Assembly (NCBI GenBank): GCA_050247075.1
Contig: JBFWUW010000003.1
Coordinates: 109,213 to 173,212 of the forward strand
DNA: 64,000 bases
Reading direction: 5' to 3'
Source of the DNA: JBFWUW01 sp050247075
GTDB taxonomy: Bacteria; Planctomycetota; Planctomycetia; Pirellulales; JBFWUW01
Shown here: positions 34,361 through 42,890 of the stretch, one piece after another
Layout: each line of letters starts with the position of its first letter
Position numbering within the stretch: the stretch's first letter is position 1
Notes under the pieces: model-generated
What the model saw: only the letters and a program-made list of their open reading frames with translations
Databases searched by the model: none
What the model was told of the DNA's origin: nothing
Translations under genes and position numbers: made by a program

Positions 34361-36577
34361 ATGCCACGCATGGACTTAGGTTCCGTTGCCGTTGTTGCCA
34401 AGGTCGTGCGGTGGGCAGTGTTGGCGGGGGTTCTGGGGCTTTCCCGCAATGCCGGCTTGGCACAAGAGGCAAATCCGGATGTCCTCCCCCAGGCCGAACC
34501 GGCGGATGTGGATGCTAAGCCGGTAATCGTCGAAAAACGGGTCGGGCGGGTGATTTCCATTCCGGCCCCGCTCACCAGCAGCATAGAAACCCGCGTGCGG
34601 CACGCCACGCGCCGCATACTGGATCAGGCCAAGCACCGGGGCGAATGGCCGGTATTGATTTTTGAGATTGGCCAAGGGCCCAATAAGTTGGGCATTACCC
34701 GCGACTTGGCCGAGTACATTTCCTCGCTGAGCGGTGCTACCACCGTGGCCTGGCTGCCGGAGGGCTGCCATGGGCATTCGCTATTGCTGGCCATGGCCTG
34801 CGAGCAAATCGCCATGCCGGGTGACATGCAAATCGGCGAGGCGGGTAGCGATGAGCCGATGATTTCCGATGCCATGCGCAGCCAATATGCGGAGATCGCC
34901 GCGCGGCGGCGTTCCATTCCCTCGGCCTTGGCCCTGGGAATGCTGGACCCGCAGCTAGAGGTTTGGAAGGTCGAGACGGAAACCTCGACGGAGTACGTGC
35001 TGGCCGAGAATCTGGAGGCCTTGCGTAAGAACAAAACGTTTGTGCTGCCGCCAGCGCCGTTGATCCCCCGCGGCGAGGCCGGAAAATTTACCGGCGTGGC
35101 TGCCCGCGATCTGCGAATCGTGAACTACCTGGCTCCCGATCGCGGTGTGCTGGTGCAGGCGTTGGGGCTGCCACGGTCGGCGGCGTTAGACGACGTGGCG
35201 GGGGCGGGGGATTTGCACGCCGTGCGGATCGACATCAAAGGCCCCGTAACCAGCGCTAGCGCGGGACAAGTGCAAGGAGTGATCGACCGCGAGTTGCGTA
35301 ACGAGGTCAATTTTTTTTGCTTCGCGATCGACAGTCCCGGCGGATCTCCACAAGACACGATCAATTCGTTGGCCAATTTCATCAATGGTCCCGGAATGGC
35401 CGGCCGTCGCACGGTGGCCTACATCTCGCACGAAGCCCGCGCCGATGCCGCCATCATGGCGCTGGCCTGCGACGAAATTGTCATGGCACCCACGGCGAAA
35501 TTGGGAGGCGACGGCCCGTTTGAAATCGCCGAGGCCGACGTGCCGCTAGTGGTCGATGCGGTCAAGCAAATCTGCAAGGCCAAGTTCCGCTCGTGGTCAT
35601 TGCCGGCCGCCATTGTCCAAAAGCAACTGGCGGTGTACCGCTACCAAAACACCAAGGATGGCCGTGTGGAATACTTCTGCGAGCAAGAAGCCCGCGAGCA
35701 ATTGCAACCGGCCGACTGGCAGCAGGGGGAGGAAGTCAAGTCGGCGGGGGGGCCGCTCTTGGTCGACGGCCTGGCCGCCGAGCAGTACGGGCTGTCCAGC
35801 CACACCGTCGAAAGCTTTGCCGAATTCAAGGCCTTGTACGGGCTGGAAGACGATCCGCGATTGGCCGAATCGGGCTGGGCCGATGTGTTGATCGACGCAC
35901 TCACTCGGCCAGAGGTAGCCTGGCTGCTATTGGTGATTGGCGGCGCGGCGATGGTGGCCGAATTGCATTCGCCCGGCGTTGGCGTGGGCGGGTTTATCGC
36001 GGCGGTCTGTTTTGTGACGTTCTTTTGGGCCAAGTTTTTGGGAGGCACGGCGGGCTGGCTGGAGGTCTTGCTGTTTGTCACTGGGCTGGTTTGCGTTTTG
36101 CTGGAACTGTTCGTGCTGCCGGGCTTTGGCGTGTTTGGCCTGGGGGGAGGCTTGTTGATTATTTCCTCGCTGGTCTTGGCCAGCCAAACCTTCACGCAGT
36201 TGCCCCGCAACTCCTACCAACTGGCCGAATTGCGCAACAGCGTGCTGGTGGTGGCGGGCGCGGGGGCCAGTATCCTGGGCGTGATGGGGCTGTTGAACCG
36301 CTATCTCCCCAAAACGCCCGGCTTGAACCGCATGATCCTCTTTCCGCCCACCGCCGCCGAGCAGGCTGATATCGCCCGGCGCGAATCGGTCGCCAGTTAC
36401 GAATATCTTGTGGGGCGGGAAGGGACCACCACCACGCCGCTCACTCCGGCCGGCAAGGCCCGCTTCGATGGCCAACTGGTGGAAGTCATCGCCGATGGCG
36501 AAATGCTCGACCGTGGCACCCGCATTTCCGTTATCGAAGCCCGCGGAAACCACGTTCTGGTCAAAGCGGTCGGATGA
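34361..36577 (+). CDS. NfeD-type membrane protein with two degenerate ClpP/SppA-like domains
   Basis: 738 residues. A signal segment is followed by two ClpP/SppA-like domains, about 60-170 (VLIFEIGQGPNKLG, LLAMACEQIAMPG) and 280-470 (VRIDIKGPVTSASAG, FAIDSPGGSPQDTINSL, AIMALACDEIVMAPTAK). Four or five membrane segments then span about 520-650 (LLLVIGGAAMVAELHSPGVGVGG, VLLELFVLPGFGVFGLGGG) and an OB-fold NfeD domain ends the protein. This is the long NfeD1b layout, linked in other bacteria to membrane-microdomain (flotillin/stomatin) work. At the place of the catalytic serine both domains have other residues (segment HEARADAAIM in the second), so protease activity looks lost. It converges with the DUF502 gene at 11 bases. 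Confidence 0.85.
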   Translation: MPRMDLGSVAVVAKVVRWAVLAGVLGLSRNAGLAQEANPDVLPQAEPADVDAKPVIVEKRVGRVISIPAPLTSSIETRVRHATRRILDQAKHRGEWPVLIFEIGQGPNKLGITRDLAEYISSLSGATTVAWLPEGCHGHSLLLAMACEQIAMPGDMQIGEAGSDEPMISDAMRSQYAEIAARRRSIPSALALGMLDPQLEVWKVETETSTEYVLAENLEALRKNKTFVLPPAPLIPRGEAGKFTGVAARDLRIVNYLAPDRGVLVQALGLPRSAALDDVAGAGDLHAVRIDIKGPVTSASAGQVQGVIDRELRNEVNFFCFAIDSPGGSPQDTINSLANFINGPGMAGRRTVAYISHEARADAAIMALACDEIVMAPTAKLGGDGPFEIAEADVPLVVDAVKQICKAKFRSWSLPAAIVQKQLAVYRYQNTKDGRVEYFCEQEAREQLQPADWQQGEEVKSAGGPLLVDGLAAEQYGLSSHTVESFAEFKALYGLEDDPRLAESGWADVLIDALTRPEVAWLLLVIGGAAMVAELHSPGVGVGGFIAAVCFVTFFWAKFLGGTAGWLEVLLFVTGLVCVLLELFVLPGFGVFGLGGGLLIISSLVLASQTFTQLPRNSYQLAELRNSVLVVAGAGASILGVMGLLNRYLPKTPGLNRMILFPPTAAEQADIARRESVASYEYLVGREGTTTTPLTPAGKARFDGQLVEVIADGEMLDRGTRISVIEARGNHVLVKAVG

Positions 36578-36587
36578 TTTGAAGAAC

Positions 36588-37454
36588 TTATCCTTTTCGG
36601 CCTGCTCTCAACTTCTCCACTTGCTTCGCGGGCACGACCACCCCGCAGCTCACGATAAACTGCACCGCCTGGTCAATCGTCATCGACAGGTCGATGGTTT
36701 CGCTCTTGGCCACGACCACCGTGGCCCCCGTAACGGGCAAAGGCGAGTAGGGGACCAGGATGGTTAGCAGCGGCTCACCCAGTGCTGCTTGCAGTTCAGG
36801 CGGGCCAACGCCCGTCACCAGGCCGATGCACCACGTTCCCTTGCGGGGAAACTCCAGCGCTACGACCCGGCTGAATTGAACTTCCTGCTCACTGAACATG
36901 AAGTCGGTGACTTGCTTGACCGACGAATAGACATTGCGGACCAGCGGCAGCCGCTGAATAAAACCCTCGATCAGGCTCCAAAAAAAACGGCCAATACCCG
37001 CCGCTACAAACTGGCCCAGCAAATACATCGACAACACAAACACCAGCAAGAACACCGGCACCACCACATGCGGTTGCAGGTATTTTAGCTCGACATAGCG
37101 GCGGTAGACCTCTTCACCCGATGGCGGCAAGCGGCCGTGGCTGGCGGCCCGGATGAACTCCTCTACGTCTGTCGGCACATAGCTGCCGTCGTTCAGCCGC
37201 GTATAGCGCCGGCCATCAACGGTCGGATATTCTCCCGACAGGTCCGTTCGCACTTCTTCAATCCGTGAGGCCCAGATATCGCGGGTGAGTTGCGTGGATG
37301 GATCGAGTACATACAGGCGGATCGTGTTCCAAGCCCAGATAAAAATAACAACCGTCAGCAACGGCGGCAGGATAATCCCTAAGCCACGTAAGACAGCCCG
37401 ACGAAATGGCCGCCGCGGTGGCGGCGGAATGGTGGGTAACGTTGCGTCGGACAT
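36588..37454 (-). CDS. DUF502 family membrane protein
   Basis: 288 residues. A Pro/Arg-rich N-terminus leads to the first segment (GIILPPLLTVVIFIWAWNTI), as in DUF502 proteins. A hydrophilic insertion of about 80 residues follows, then the second segment (VVVPVFLLVFVLSMYLLGQFV) and the conserved NVYSSVKQVTDFMF, PRKGTWCIGLVTG and the late LTILVPYSPLPVTGATVVV. The insertion between the two membrane segments makes it longer than the usual roughly 200 residues. Function unknown. The start follows a CCTTCATCC-type repeat. Confidence 0.85.
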   Translation of the reverse strand: MSDATLPTIPPPPRRPFRRAVLRGLGIILPPLLTVVIFIWAWNTIRLYVLDPSTQLTRDIWASRIEEVRTDLSGEYPTVDGRRYTRLNDGSYVPTDVEEFIRAASHGRLPPSGEEVYRRYVELKYLQPHVVVPVFLLVFVLSMYLLGQFVAAGIGRFFWSLIEGFIQRLPLVRNVYSSVKQVTDFMFSEQEVQFSRVVALEFPRKGTWCIGLVTGVGPPELQAALGEPLLTILVPYSPLPVTGATVVVAKSETIDLSMTIDQAVQFIVSCGVVVPAKQVEKLRAGRKG

Positions 37455-37460
37455 GGAAGA

Positions 37461-37492
37461 AAAGGATGAAGGCTAAAGGCGGAAGGCTTGAG
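37461..37492 (-). repeat. CCTTCATCC-type start-proximal repeat, DUF502 side
   Basis: Read leftward: words GCCTTCCGCCTTTAGCCTTC and ATCCTTT, ending 6 bases before the DUF502 ATG. A matching copy on the other strand precedes the divergent PfkB gene (37555-37588). Confidence 0.7.
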
Positions 37493-37521
37493 CTGGTTGC
37501 CGGCGATGTCCGTGTGGCGAT

Positions 37522-37527
37522 TATAAT
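37522..37527 (+). promoter_or_regulatory. Candidate -10 box (TATAAT)
   Basis: TATAAT in GGCGATTATAATGC, 62 bases before the PfkB start; TTGCCG lies 19 bases upstream of it as a weak -35. Confidence 0.45.
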
Positions 37528-37554
37528 GCAACAACCGGATTGGTTGGGCACTTT

Positions 37555-37588
37555 TCAATTTTCATCCTTCATCCTTCTGCCTTCCCCC
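37555..37588 (+). repeat. CCTTCATCC-type start-proximal repeat, PfkB side
   Basis: TTCATCCTTCATCCTTCTGC and a C-run directly abut the ATG at 37589. The pyrimidine leader contains no Shine-Dalgarno sequence. Confidence 0.7.
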
Positions 37589-38533
37589 ATGGCTCGCCAA
37601 CATGATGATGCCGGGCCGGGCTGCATCCTGGGACTGGGTTGCGTGGCGGTTGATGAATTACTGTACGTGGCGGATTTGCCGCGCGATGGCAAGGCGGCGG
37701 TGCTCCGCCGAGAACGCCGCTGTGGTGGAACGACGGCCACGGCGCTCATGGCCGCGGCCCGGTTAGGTGCCCCGAGCGCCTACGCGGGTGTGTTGGGAAA
37801 CGACAAAGCATCGAATTTCGCGGCCAAGTGCCTGGCACGGCACGGTGTCAATTTGAAGTGGCTAAAGTCCGAACCATCCGCTCGCCCCATTCGCTGCACG
37901 ATCGTTGTTAAGGAGTCCGATGGGTCACGATCGGTCTTCTACGACTTAAACGAGGCTGTCGGCGCGATGCAGGGTTGGCCGCCCAAGGAGGCCCTACAAT
38001 CCGCGGGCGTGTTGCTGGTCGATACGCTGGGAATGCCGGGGATGGTCGAGGCCGCACAAACCGCTCGGCATGCCGGCATACCGATCGTGGCGGACTTGGA
38101 GAGCGACGAAACGCCCTTATTTGGCGAACTGTTGTCGCTGGTAGACCATCTGATCGTCAGCGAGGCTTTTGCTTTGCGGATCACCTCTGCCGTGGATGCC
38201 GCCGCGGCTTGCCGACGTTTGTGGCATAGCGGCCGTCAGGCAGTCGTGGTCACATGCGGCGCGGCCGGATGTTGGTTCATAGGTCCAGAAGCGGGGGAAC
38301 AAGGTCAGTCGCTGCATTTGCCGGCCCTGCCGGTGAAAGCGATCGACACCACGGGTTGCGGGGACGTTTTTCACGGAGCGTACGCCGCGGCACTGTTACG
38401 TCCGCTGCCCCTCATCGATCGGTTGAAGATGGCCACGGCCGCGGCCGGGTACGCGGCGTCCAGAACAGCGGGCCAAGTGCGGTTGGCAACATGGGAGGAA
38501 GTGTCCCGTTTGCTGTCAGACTGGCAACGCTAA
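37589..38533 (+). CDS. PfkB-family carbohydrate kinase
   Basis: 314 residues from ATG 37589; upstream in-frame starts would translate the repeat and overlap the divergent gene. N-terminal GLGCVAVDELLYVADLP and RRCGGTTATALMAAARLGAPSAYAGVLGND are the first PfkB signature region; DTTGCGDVFHGAYAAALL is the second, with the catalytic Asp and the anion hole. It phosphorylates a sugar or nucleoside with ATP; GCGD in place of GAGD is a small variation. Cytoplasmic. The substrate cannot be read. It converges with the anti-sigma gene at 14 bases. Confidence 0.88.
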   Translation: MARQHDDAGPGCILGLGCVAVDELLYVADLPRDGKAAVLRRERRCGGTTATALMAAARLGAPSAYAGVLGNDKASNFAAKCLARHGVNLKWLKSEPSARPIRCTIVVKESDGSRSVFYDLNEAVGAMQGWPPKEALQSAGVLLVDTLGMPGMVEAAQTARHAGIPIVADLESDETPLFGELLSLVDHLIVSEAFALRITSAVDAAAACRRLWHSGRQAVVVTCGAAGCWFIGPEAGEQGQSLHLPALPVKAIDTTGCGDVFHGAYAAALLRPLPLIDRLKMATAAAGYAASRTAGQVRLATWEEVSRLLSDWQR

Positions 38534-38547
38534 ACCCCGCCGAGTTC

Positions 38548-39537
38548 TTAGAATTCGTCTTCCGCTTGCAGCAGGGGAAGATTCAGCATTTCGGCTGGTG
38601 GAACAATCACTGAGTCGTTCGCATGAATGCCCGGCGCGACTTTGCCATCGGCGTTTAAGAAGAGATTGTCGCCCGCGGCACCAGGAATCAGAGGAGCGGC
38701 CAGATATTCCACATGGCCGTCATCGTACAAGACGTTCTGCCCGTGTCGGCCGTGGCGGCTGCCGCAGCGATCAGTTTGTTCGGGGTCCGGGCTGTCCGAC
38801 AGCAGGGCCAGATTGGCCCGGCCCTGATGGCGAACGGGCTGGTACTGGCCATTCTCGGTGTAGCCCACGTTGTAGCCAAAACTTCCCCCGGCAAAGCGGC
38901 GCATGCGTTGGTATTCCTCCTTGGTAGCGGCCAGCAATTGCTCTTCGGTCGGCACGGCAAAGTCAGGCTCGTCACACAGCTTGCAGCAAGGGCAGAGCAT
39001 GGTGCGGTCGTCGTCCAAGAACCCCGCCTGTTTGAGATAGGGACCATACATGCCGGGGAACGCCAACCGGCCTTGCGTGGGAATTCGAGGCAAGAACCCC
39101 GCGTGTTGCAGGGCGTACTTGTCGAACGCCAGCCCTAACCGGCGCAGATTGTCTTGGCAGAATGCCATGCGGGCCTGTTGGCGGCTATGGCTGATAGCGG
39201 GCATAAACAGCAGCGATGCGGCGATGACTATTCCGGCGGCCATGGCCATGTCTGCCAGCGACCAGGAACTACGCCCGACAGGGCTCTCGCCAACCGGAGC
39301 CAGCGTGGGCTTTTCGGCGGCCTGCTCACGATGTTGCCGTACCTTCTGGCAGGTCTTCAGGGCCAAGCCGGCGGGAGGATCGTAATCGTCGGCATCGAAG
39401 CGAAGTGGCTCTAAACCGCGCCGCAGCAACTGCAATTGATGGCGAGCCTGTTCGTCGCGTGACAAGGCCAGTTCGACGGCCTCATGTTCGTCTGGCTCCA
39501 GGGCCCCTAGCAAGTATCCCAGCAACTGCGCGTGCAT
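38548..39537 (-). CDS. Anti-sigma-like / pseudopilin-like fusion protein
   Basis: 329 residues. Residues 1-50 (LLGYLLGALEPDEHEAVELA, then a helical stretch) look like the anti-sigma N-terminus of RskA type, without zinc ligands. A linker and a membrane segment (MAMAAGIVIAASLLFMPAI) follow, then SRQQARMAFCQDNLRRLGLAFDKY, the lead-in typical of DUF1559/pseudopilin proteins. NVLYDDGHVEYLAA resembles the H-X9-DG motif; the spacing from the nearest His is not exact. The gene starts 7 bases after the stop of an ECF sigma factor, so it is most likely its anti-sigma factor, with the pilin-like part outside the membrane. Assignment as anti-sigma is inference from context and the N-terminus. Confidence 0.7.
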   Translation of the reverse strand: MHAQLLGYLLGALEPDEHEAVELALSRDEQARHQLQLLRRGLEPLRFDADDYDPPAGLALKTCQKVRQHREQAAEKPTLAPVGESPVGRSSWSLADMAMAAGIVIAASLLFMPAISHSRQQARMAFCQDNLRRLGLAFDKYALQHAGFLPRIPTQGRLAFPGMYGPYLKQAGFLDDDRTMLCPCCKLCDEPDFAVPTEEQLLAATKEEYQRMRRFAGGSFGYNVGYTENGQYQPVRHQGRANLALLSDSPDPEQTDRCGSRHGRHGQNVLYDDGHVEYLAAPLIPGAAGDNLFLNADGKVAPGIHANDSVIVPPAEMLNLPLLQAEDEF

Positions 39538-39544
39538 CGGACTA

Positions 39545-40189
39545 TTATCCCCCGGTGGCGTGTGCCCGTTGCCAGGCTTCGTTCAGTTTTAAAATGGCGG
39601 TATGAAGACGGCTCTTCATGGTCCCCACGGGAATATCCAACGCGTCCGCCGCTTCACGATACTTGAGGCCCTGGTAATAGACCAAGGTAACCGCCGCGCG
39701 TAAGGCGTCGGGTAGTTCTTGTACCGCGTTACGAATCCAGTCGCGTCGTTCTCCCTCTTCCAATTGGTCGGTTGGGCCGGCCTCTCCGCTGCTCAGCAAG
39801 GTCAGCAGCGATCCCAGGTCGTTCGCATCTCTCGACTTGTATTCTCGGTCCAGGCTGACCATTTTGTGCCGGCGGTTGCGCCGCTGGGCATCAATGGCCT
39901 GGTTGGTGGCAATGGTGTACAACCAAGGCCGGAACTTGCGTCCCGGCTCATACTGCTGGCAGTTGAGGTGAACTTGCAAGAAGGCCGCTTGAAAAGCATC
40001 CTCGGCCATCGTGCCGTCACCCGTGTACCGCCGCAGATAGCTGTACAGTTCCTTCTCGTAACGATGCACCAACTCTTCAAACGCACGCCGATCCCCATCA
40101 TCCCTGTACCGCAACAGTAGCGATTCGTCGCTCTGTTCCGACAGGGGCAATCCGGAGGTGGATCGGTCGTATTTGGAGGTTGTGCTCAT
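39545..40189 (-). CDS. ECF-family RNA polymerase sigma factor
   Basis: 214 residues from the ATG at 40189 (AGGAAA just upstream); in-frame ATGs further out lack a site. Region 2: FEELVHRYEKELYSYLRRYTGD, AEDAFQAAFLQVHLNC, and RPWLYTIATNQAIDAQRR. Region 4: LPDALRAAVTLVYYQGLKYREAADALDIPVGTMKSRL, with a helix-turn-helix for the -35 element. The spacer between the two regions is longer than usual. The partner just downstream (38548-39537) looks like its anti-sigma factor. Regulon unknown. Confidence 0.92.
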   Translation of the reverse strand: MSTTSKYDRSTSGLPLSEQSDESLLLRYRDDGDRRAFEELVHRYEKELYSYLRRYTGDGTMAEDAFQAAFLQVHLNCQQYEPGRKFRPWLYTIATNQAIDAQRRNRRHKMVSLDREYKSRDANDLGSLLTLLSSGEAGPTDQLEEGERRDWIRNAVQELPDALRAAVTLVYYQGLKYREAADALDIPVGTMKSRLHTAILKLNEAWQRAHATGG

Positions 40190-40415
40190 TTTCCTACGTG
40201 CCATCTTGGGACAAGGTTCACTCGCGGCGGAGAAAAACTGTTCTCTTTTGGCGACTGTTACCCCAGCCTTGGGCGGTTGTATCTTACCAAATGGGTCGTT
40301 TCGACGGCCTGGAAATCTCACTCCATCCCGTGCAAATTTGACAGTCATTCCATGGTCTCCTTAAACTGGTCCGCACCTACCTTTGCAATTGGCGTGCCCG
40401 AAAGGCCCCCGCGGT

Positions 40416-42071
40416 ATGAAACGCTACGATTGGGCGACTCGGGGCGACGTTAACGCCTTTTTTGGGTTGATGTTAGATAACGTCGCCGATTTGGTTTTAA
40501 TGATTAGCCTGTTGGCAGCCGGATTTGCATTCCCTACATCTTTTGCCATCCGGTACATGATCCCCGGAACCGCCCTGGGGGTTTTGGCAGGGGACGCGGT
40601 CTTTACCTGGATGGCTTTCCGGCTGGCGACTAGAACCGGTCGCAACTCCATTACCGCCATGCCTTTAGGGCTGGATACTCCCAGCACCTTTGGAATGGTC
40701 TTTTTTGTCCTGGGACCGGCCTTTGCTGCCGCCAAAGTAAGATTCCCAGGGGACGAAACGGCGGCTGCCATTTGGGCATGGCAAATTGGGGCCTGCGCAA
40801 TCCTGATCAGCGGCTTGTTCAAAATTGCTTGTGCGGCGGCTGCCGGCTGGGTACGTCGAGCGGTGCCGCGGGCCGGTTTGCTAGGCTCGCTGACCGCCAT
40901 CGCCTTGGTGCTGATTAGTTTTCTGCCACTGCTGGAGATTGTGGCCCACCCGCTGGTGGGAATGCTGTCGTTGGCCATTATTCTCGTCTCCCTGGTGGCG
41001 AGGGTGGAACTCCCAGGACGATTGCCGGGCGCATTGGTCGCGTTGGTCGCCGGGGGCAGCATCTACTATTTGATGCTGTGGAGCGGAAGTTTGTCACATC
41101 CTCCGGGACATGTTGCCGCGCCTGCTGGCACGGCCGGCTTGATGCTGCCAAGGCTCTTGATTCCGTCGTGGGAAGTTTGGCGAGCCTCTTTGGCCTATCT
41201 GCCGGTAGTCTTGCCCTTTGCTCTGGCGACGGTCGTAGGGGGCATCGACTGCACGGAAAGCGCAGCGGCTGCCGGGGATGAGTACGACACCAGGGCCGTG
41301 ATTTTCGTGGAAGGTGCCGCCACGATCATCGCGGGGCTGTTTGGCGGCGTAATCCAGACTACGCCGTACATTGGCCATCCCGCATACAAAGCCATGGGGG
41401 GCCGCGCGGCGTACACGCTAGCCACGGCATTGTTCATTGGTTGTTTAGGGTTTTCCGGCTTGTTCACGCAAGTCTACGAGTACATTCCACAAGGGGCCAT
41501 TTTTCCCATCTTGATCTTCGTCGGCTTGGAAATCACGGCCCAAAGTTTTCACGCCACGCCAAATCGGCATTATCCGGCCGTCGCCTTGGCCTGCGTGCCG
41601 GCGATGGCCTATCTGGTGGCGATGTTTACCGACACGGTAGCCAGCGCCGGGCAATTAACCTGGGATGAGGTCGGGCCCGATGCCAGCCCGTCCTTGCAAA
41701 AACTTTCCCATCAGATGCTGACGCTGCGAATACTTTCCAATGGATTTATTGTCACCAGCCTGCTGTGGGGCGCTGCGCTGGCAGCGATGATCGACCGCCG
41801 CTTGAGGGCCGCGGCCGCCTGCTTTGCCATTGCGGCCGCGTGCAGCCTGTTCGGCGTGATGCATTCGCCGTTACCGGGAGGCCAACTGCTGCTGCCGTGG
41901 GCACTCAAAAACCCCTTGCCAGCCGCCGCCGCCGGGCAGACTCCCTACCATCTGGCTGCCGCCTACGCCGCCGTGGCCTTGCTGCTGTTGGCCTGGAGTC
42001 TCATCGTCAAGCCAAGCCAGGATGAGTGCATGGACGAAGAAGTCGTTTCTTCTCCTTCTGCCTTGGAATAG
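40416..42071 (+). CDS. NCS2/AzgA-like permease
   Basis: 551 residues from ATG 40416 (the open frame to 40383 has no signal). About 12 hydrophobic segments. The start RGDVNAFFGLMLDNVADLVLM, the loop NSITAMPLGLDTPSTFGM, GIDCTESAAAAGDEYDTR and GLFGGVIQTTPYIGHPAYKAMGGRAAY resemble the nucleobase/xanthine-uracil permease superfamily (7+7 inverted repeat). Adenine/guanine or an anion could be the substrate; I cannot choose. It is transcribed alone, away from the ECF sigma gene. Confidence 0.75.
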   Translation: MKRYDWATRGDVNAFFGLMLDNVADLVLMISLLAAGFAFPTSFAIRYMIPGTALGVLAGDAVFTWMAFRLATRTGRNSITAMPLGLDTPSTFGMVFFVLGPAFAAAKVRFPGDETAAAIWAWQIGACAILISGLFKIACAAAAGWVRRAVPRAGLLGSLTAIALVLISFLPLLEIVAHPLVGMLSLAIILVSLVARVELPGRLPGALVALVAGGSIYYLMLWSGSLSHPPGHVAAPAGTAGLMLPRLLIPSWEVWRASLAYLPVVLPFALATVVGGIDCTESAAAAGDEYDTRAVIFVEGAATIIAGLFGGVIQTTPYIGHPAYKAMGGRAAYTLATALFIGCLGFSGLFTQVYEYIPQGAIFPILIFVGLEITAQSFHATPNRHYPAVALACVPAMAYLVAMFTDTVASAGQLTWDEVGPDASPSLQKLSHQMLTLRILSNGFIVTSLLWGAALAAMIDRRLRAAAACFAIAAACSLFGVMHSPLPGGQLLLPWALKNPLPAAAAGQTPYHLAAAYAAVALLLLAWSLIVKPSQDECMDEEVVSSPSALE

Positions 42072-42173
42072 CGGACGATTACGTGACGAATGGAGCCTAT
42101 TCCTGTCTGAGCTTGTGAATGTATGCGCCTGGTGACAGGGGGAGTGGGGTACGGCGCGGCTAATCTTCGCCAC

Positions 42174-42578
42174 TTAAATTGAAGAGAGATTCGCGCCCAG
42201 CAAGCCAACTTTAATACCGTTCTGTCTCAGTACGCCTGTTGCCTTGCCGTTCACGATCAACAGAACAAGAAGTCCCACGCATGGCACCAGCGACAAAATT
42301 CCCAGCAGTACGCCCGGGCCGGTTCCATAAATCTTGATGGCGAGCAAGAACACAAAGACAGCGCCAACAACGCCCACACCCATGACCGCCATGCCGAGAA
42401 AGAGCCGCATCTCTGGCGGCAACGCAAACTGCGCGACGACGGCAATCAAGTAAATCAGGATGCAGATGAGAATTCCCTTCTGGAACTTGGCCACGCTAAG
42501 CAAATCGCCGCGTGAACCGCTCAACACTCCCACGGCGGAGTTTGACGCCTGGGGCGATTGATAAGGATTGTCAGACAT
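42174..42578 (-). CDS. Small membrane protein with NPYxSP N-terminus
   Basis: 134 residues; AAGGAA 6 bases upstream of the ATG. It starts MSDNPYQSPQA, then has three hydrophobic segments (ILICILIYLIAVVAQFAL, LFLGMAVMGVGVVGAVFVFLLAI and GVLLGILSLVPCVGLLVLLIV). The first and last are typical of small planctomycete membrane proteins of unknown function. The last segment and KATGVLRQNGIKVGLLGA resemble a known short C-terminal motif of such proteins. Confidence 0.75.
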   Translation of the reverse strand: MSDNPYQSPQASNSAVGVLSGSRGDLLSVAKFQKGILICILIYLIAVVAQFALPPEMRLFLGMAVMGVGVVGAVFVFLLAIKIYGTGPGVLLGILSLVPCVGLLVLLIVNGKATGVLRQNGIKVGLLGANLSSI

Positions 42579-42890
42579 GAATGTTCCTTGGTGGGATTAG
42601 GTGGGCCGCCGATGGCTAAAGACGAAGCTCGCGGTTGGCGAAGGGCCTGGACCGACACGATAGATTACCCGCCTGCGCCAAACAATAAGCCAGTCGATCC
42701 CACCGCCCGACGGCACAAGGTCCGTGTCGAGGATGGATTTGCTTGGATAGCTTAGGGAATTGCACCGCATTGTTATGCTTCCCGTGGCATGTTCGGCTGC
42801 CGCGGCTAGAATCGGTGGGGGAATTTCTCACGCCTTGGCCCGCGGCGCATGTGCCGCCGCGCGGTTCGGGCGAACGCCGCTGAACACGCC
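42579..42890. other. Divergent intergenic region
   Basis: 312 bases. A TAGAAT box at 42807-42812 probably serves the ECF sigma gene. An in-frame stretch of the rightward strand ending at 42755 (DYPPAPNNKPVDPTARRH...) looks like a gene remnant but cannot be supported. Confidence 0.4.
42807..42812 (+). promoter_or_regulatory. Candidate -10 box (TAGAAT)
   Basis: Context GCGGCTAGAATCGG, 79 bases before the ECF sigma gene at 42891. No clear -35. Confidence 0.3.

Noticed and set aside
42558..42755. Small rightward frame ending PVDPTARRHKVRVEDGFAWIA
   Set aside because: Looks partly protein-like, but the start overlaps the ribosome site of the opposite gene and no family is recognised.
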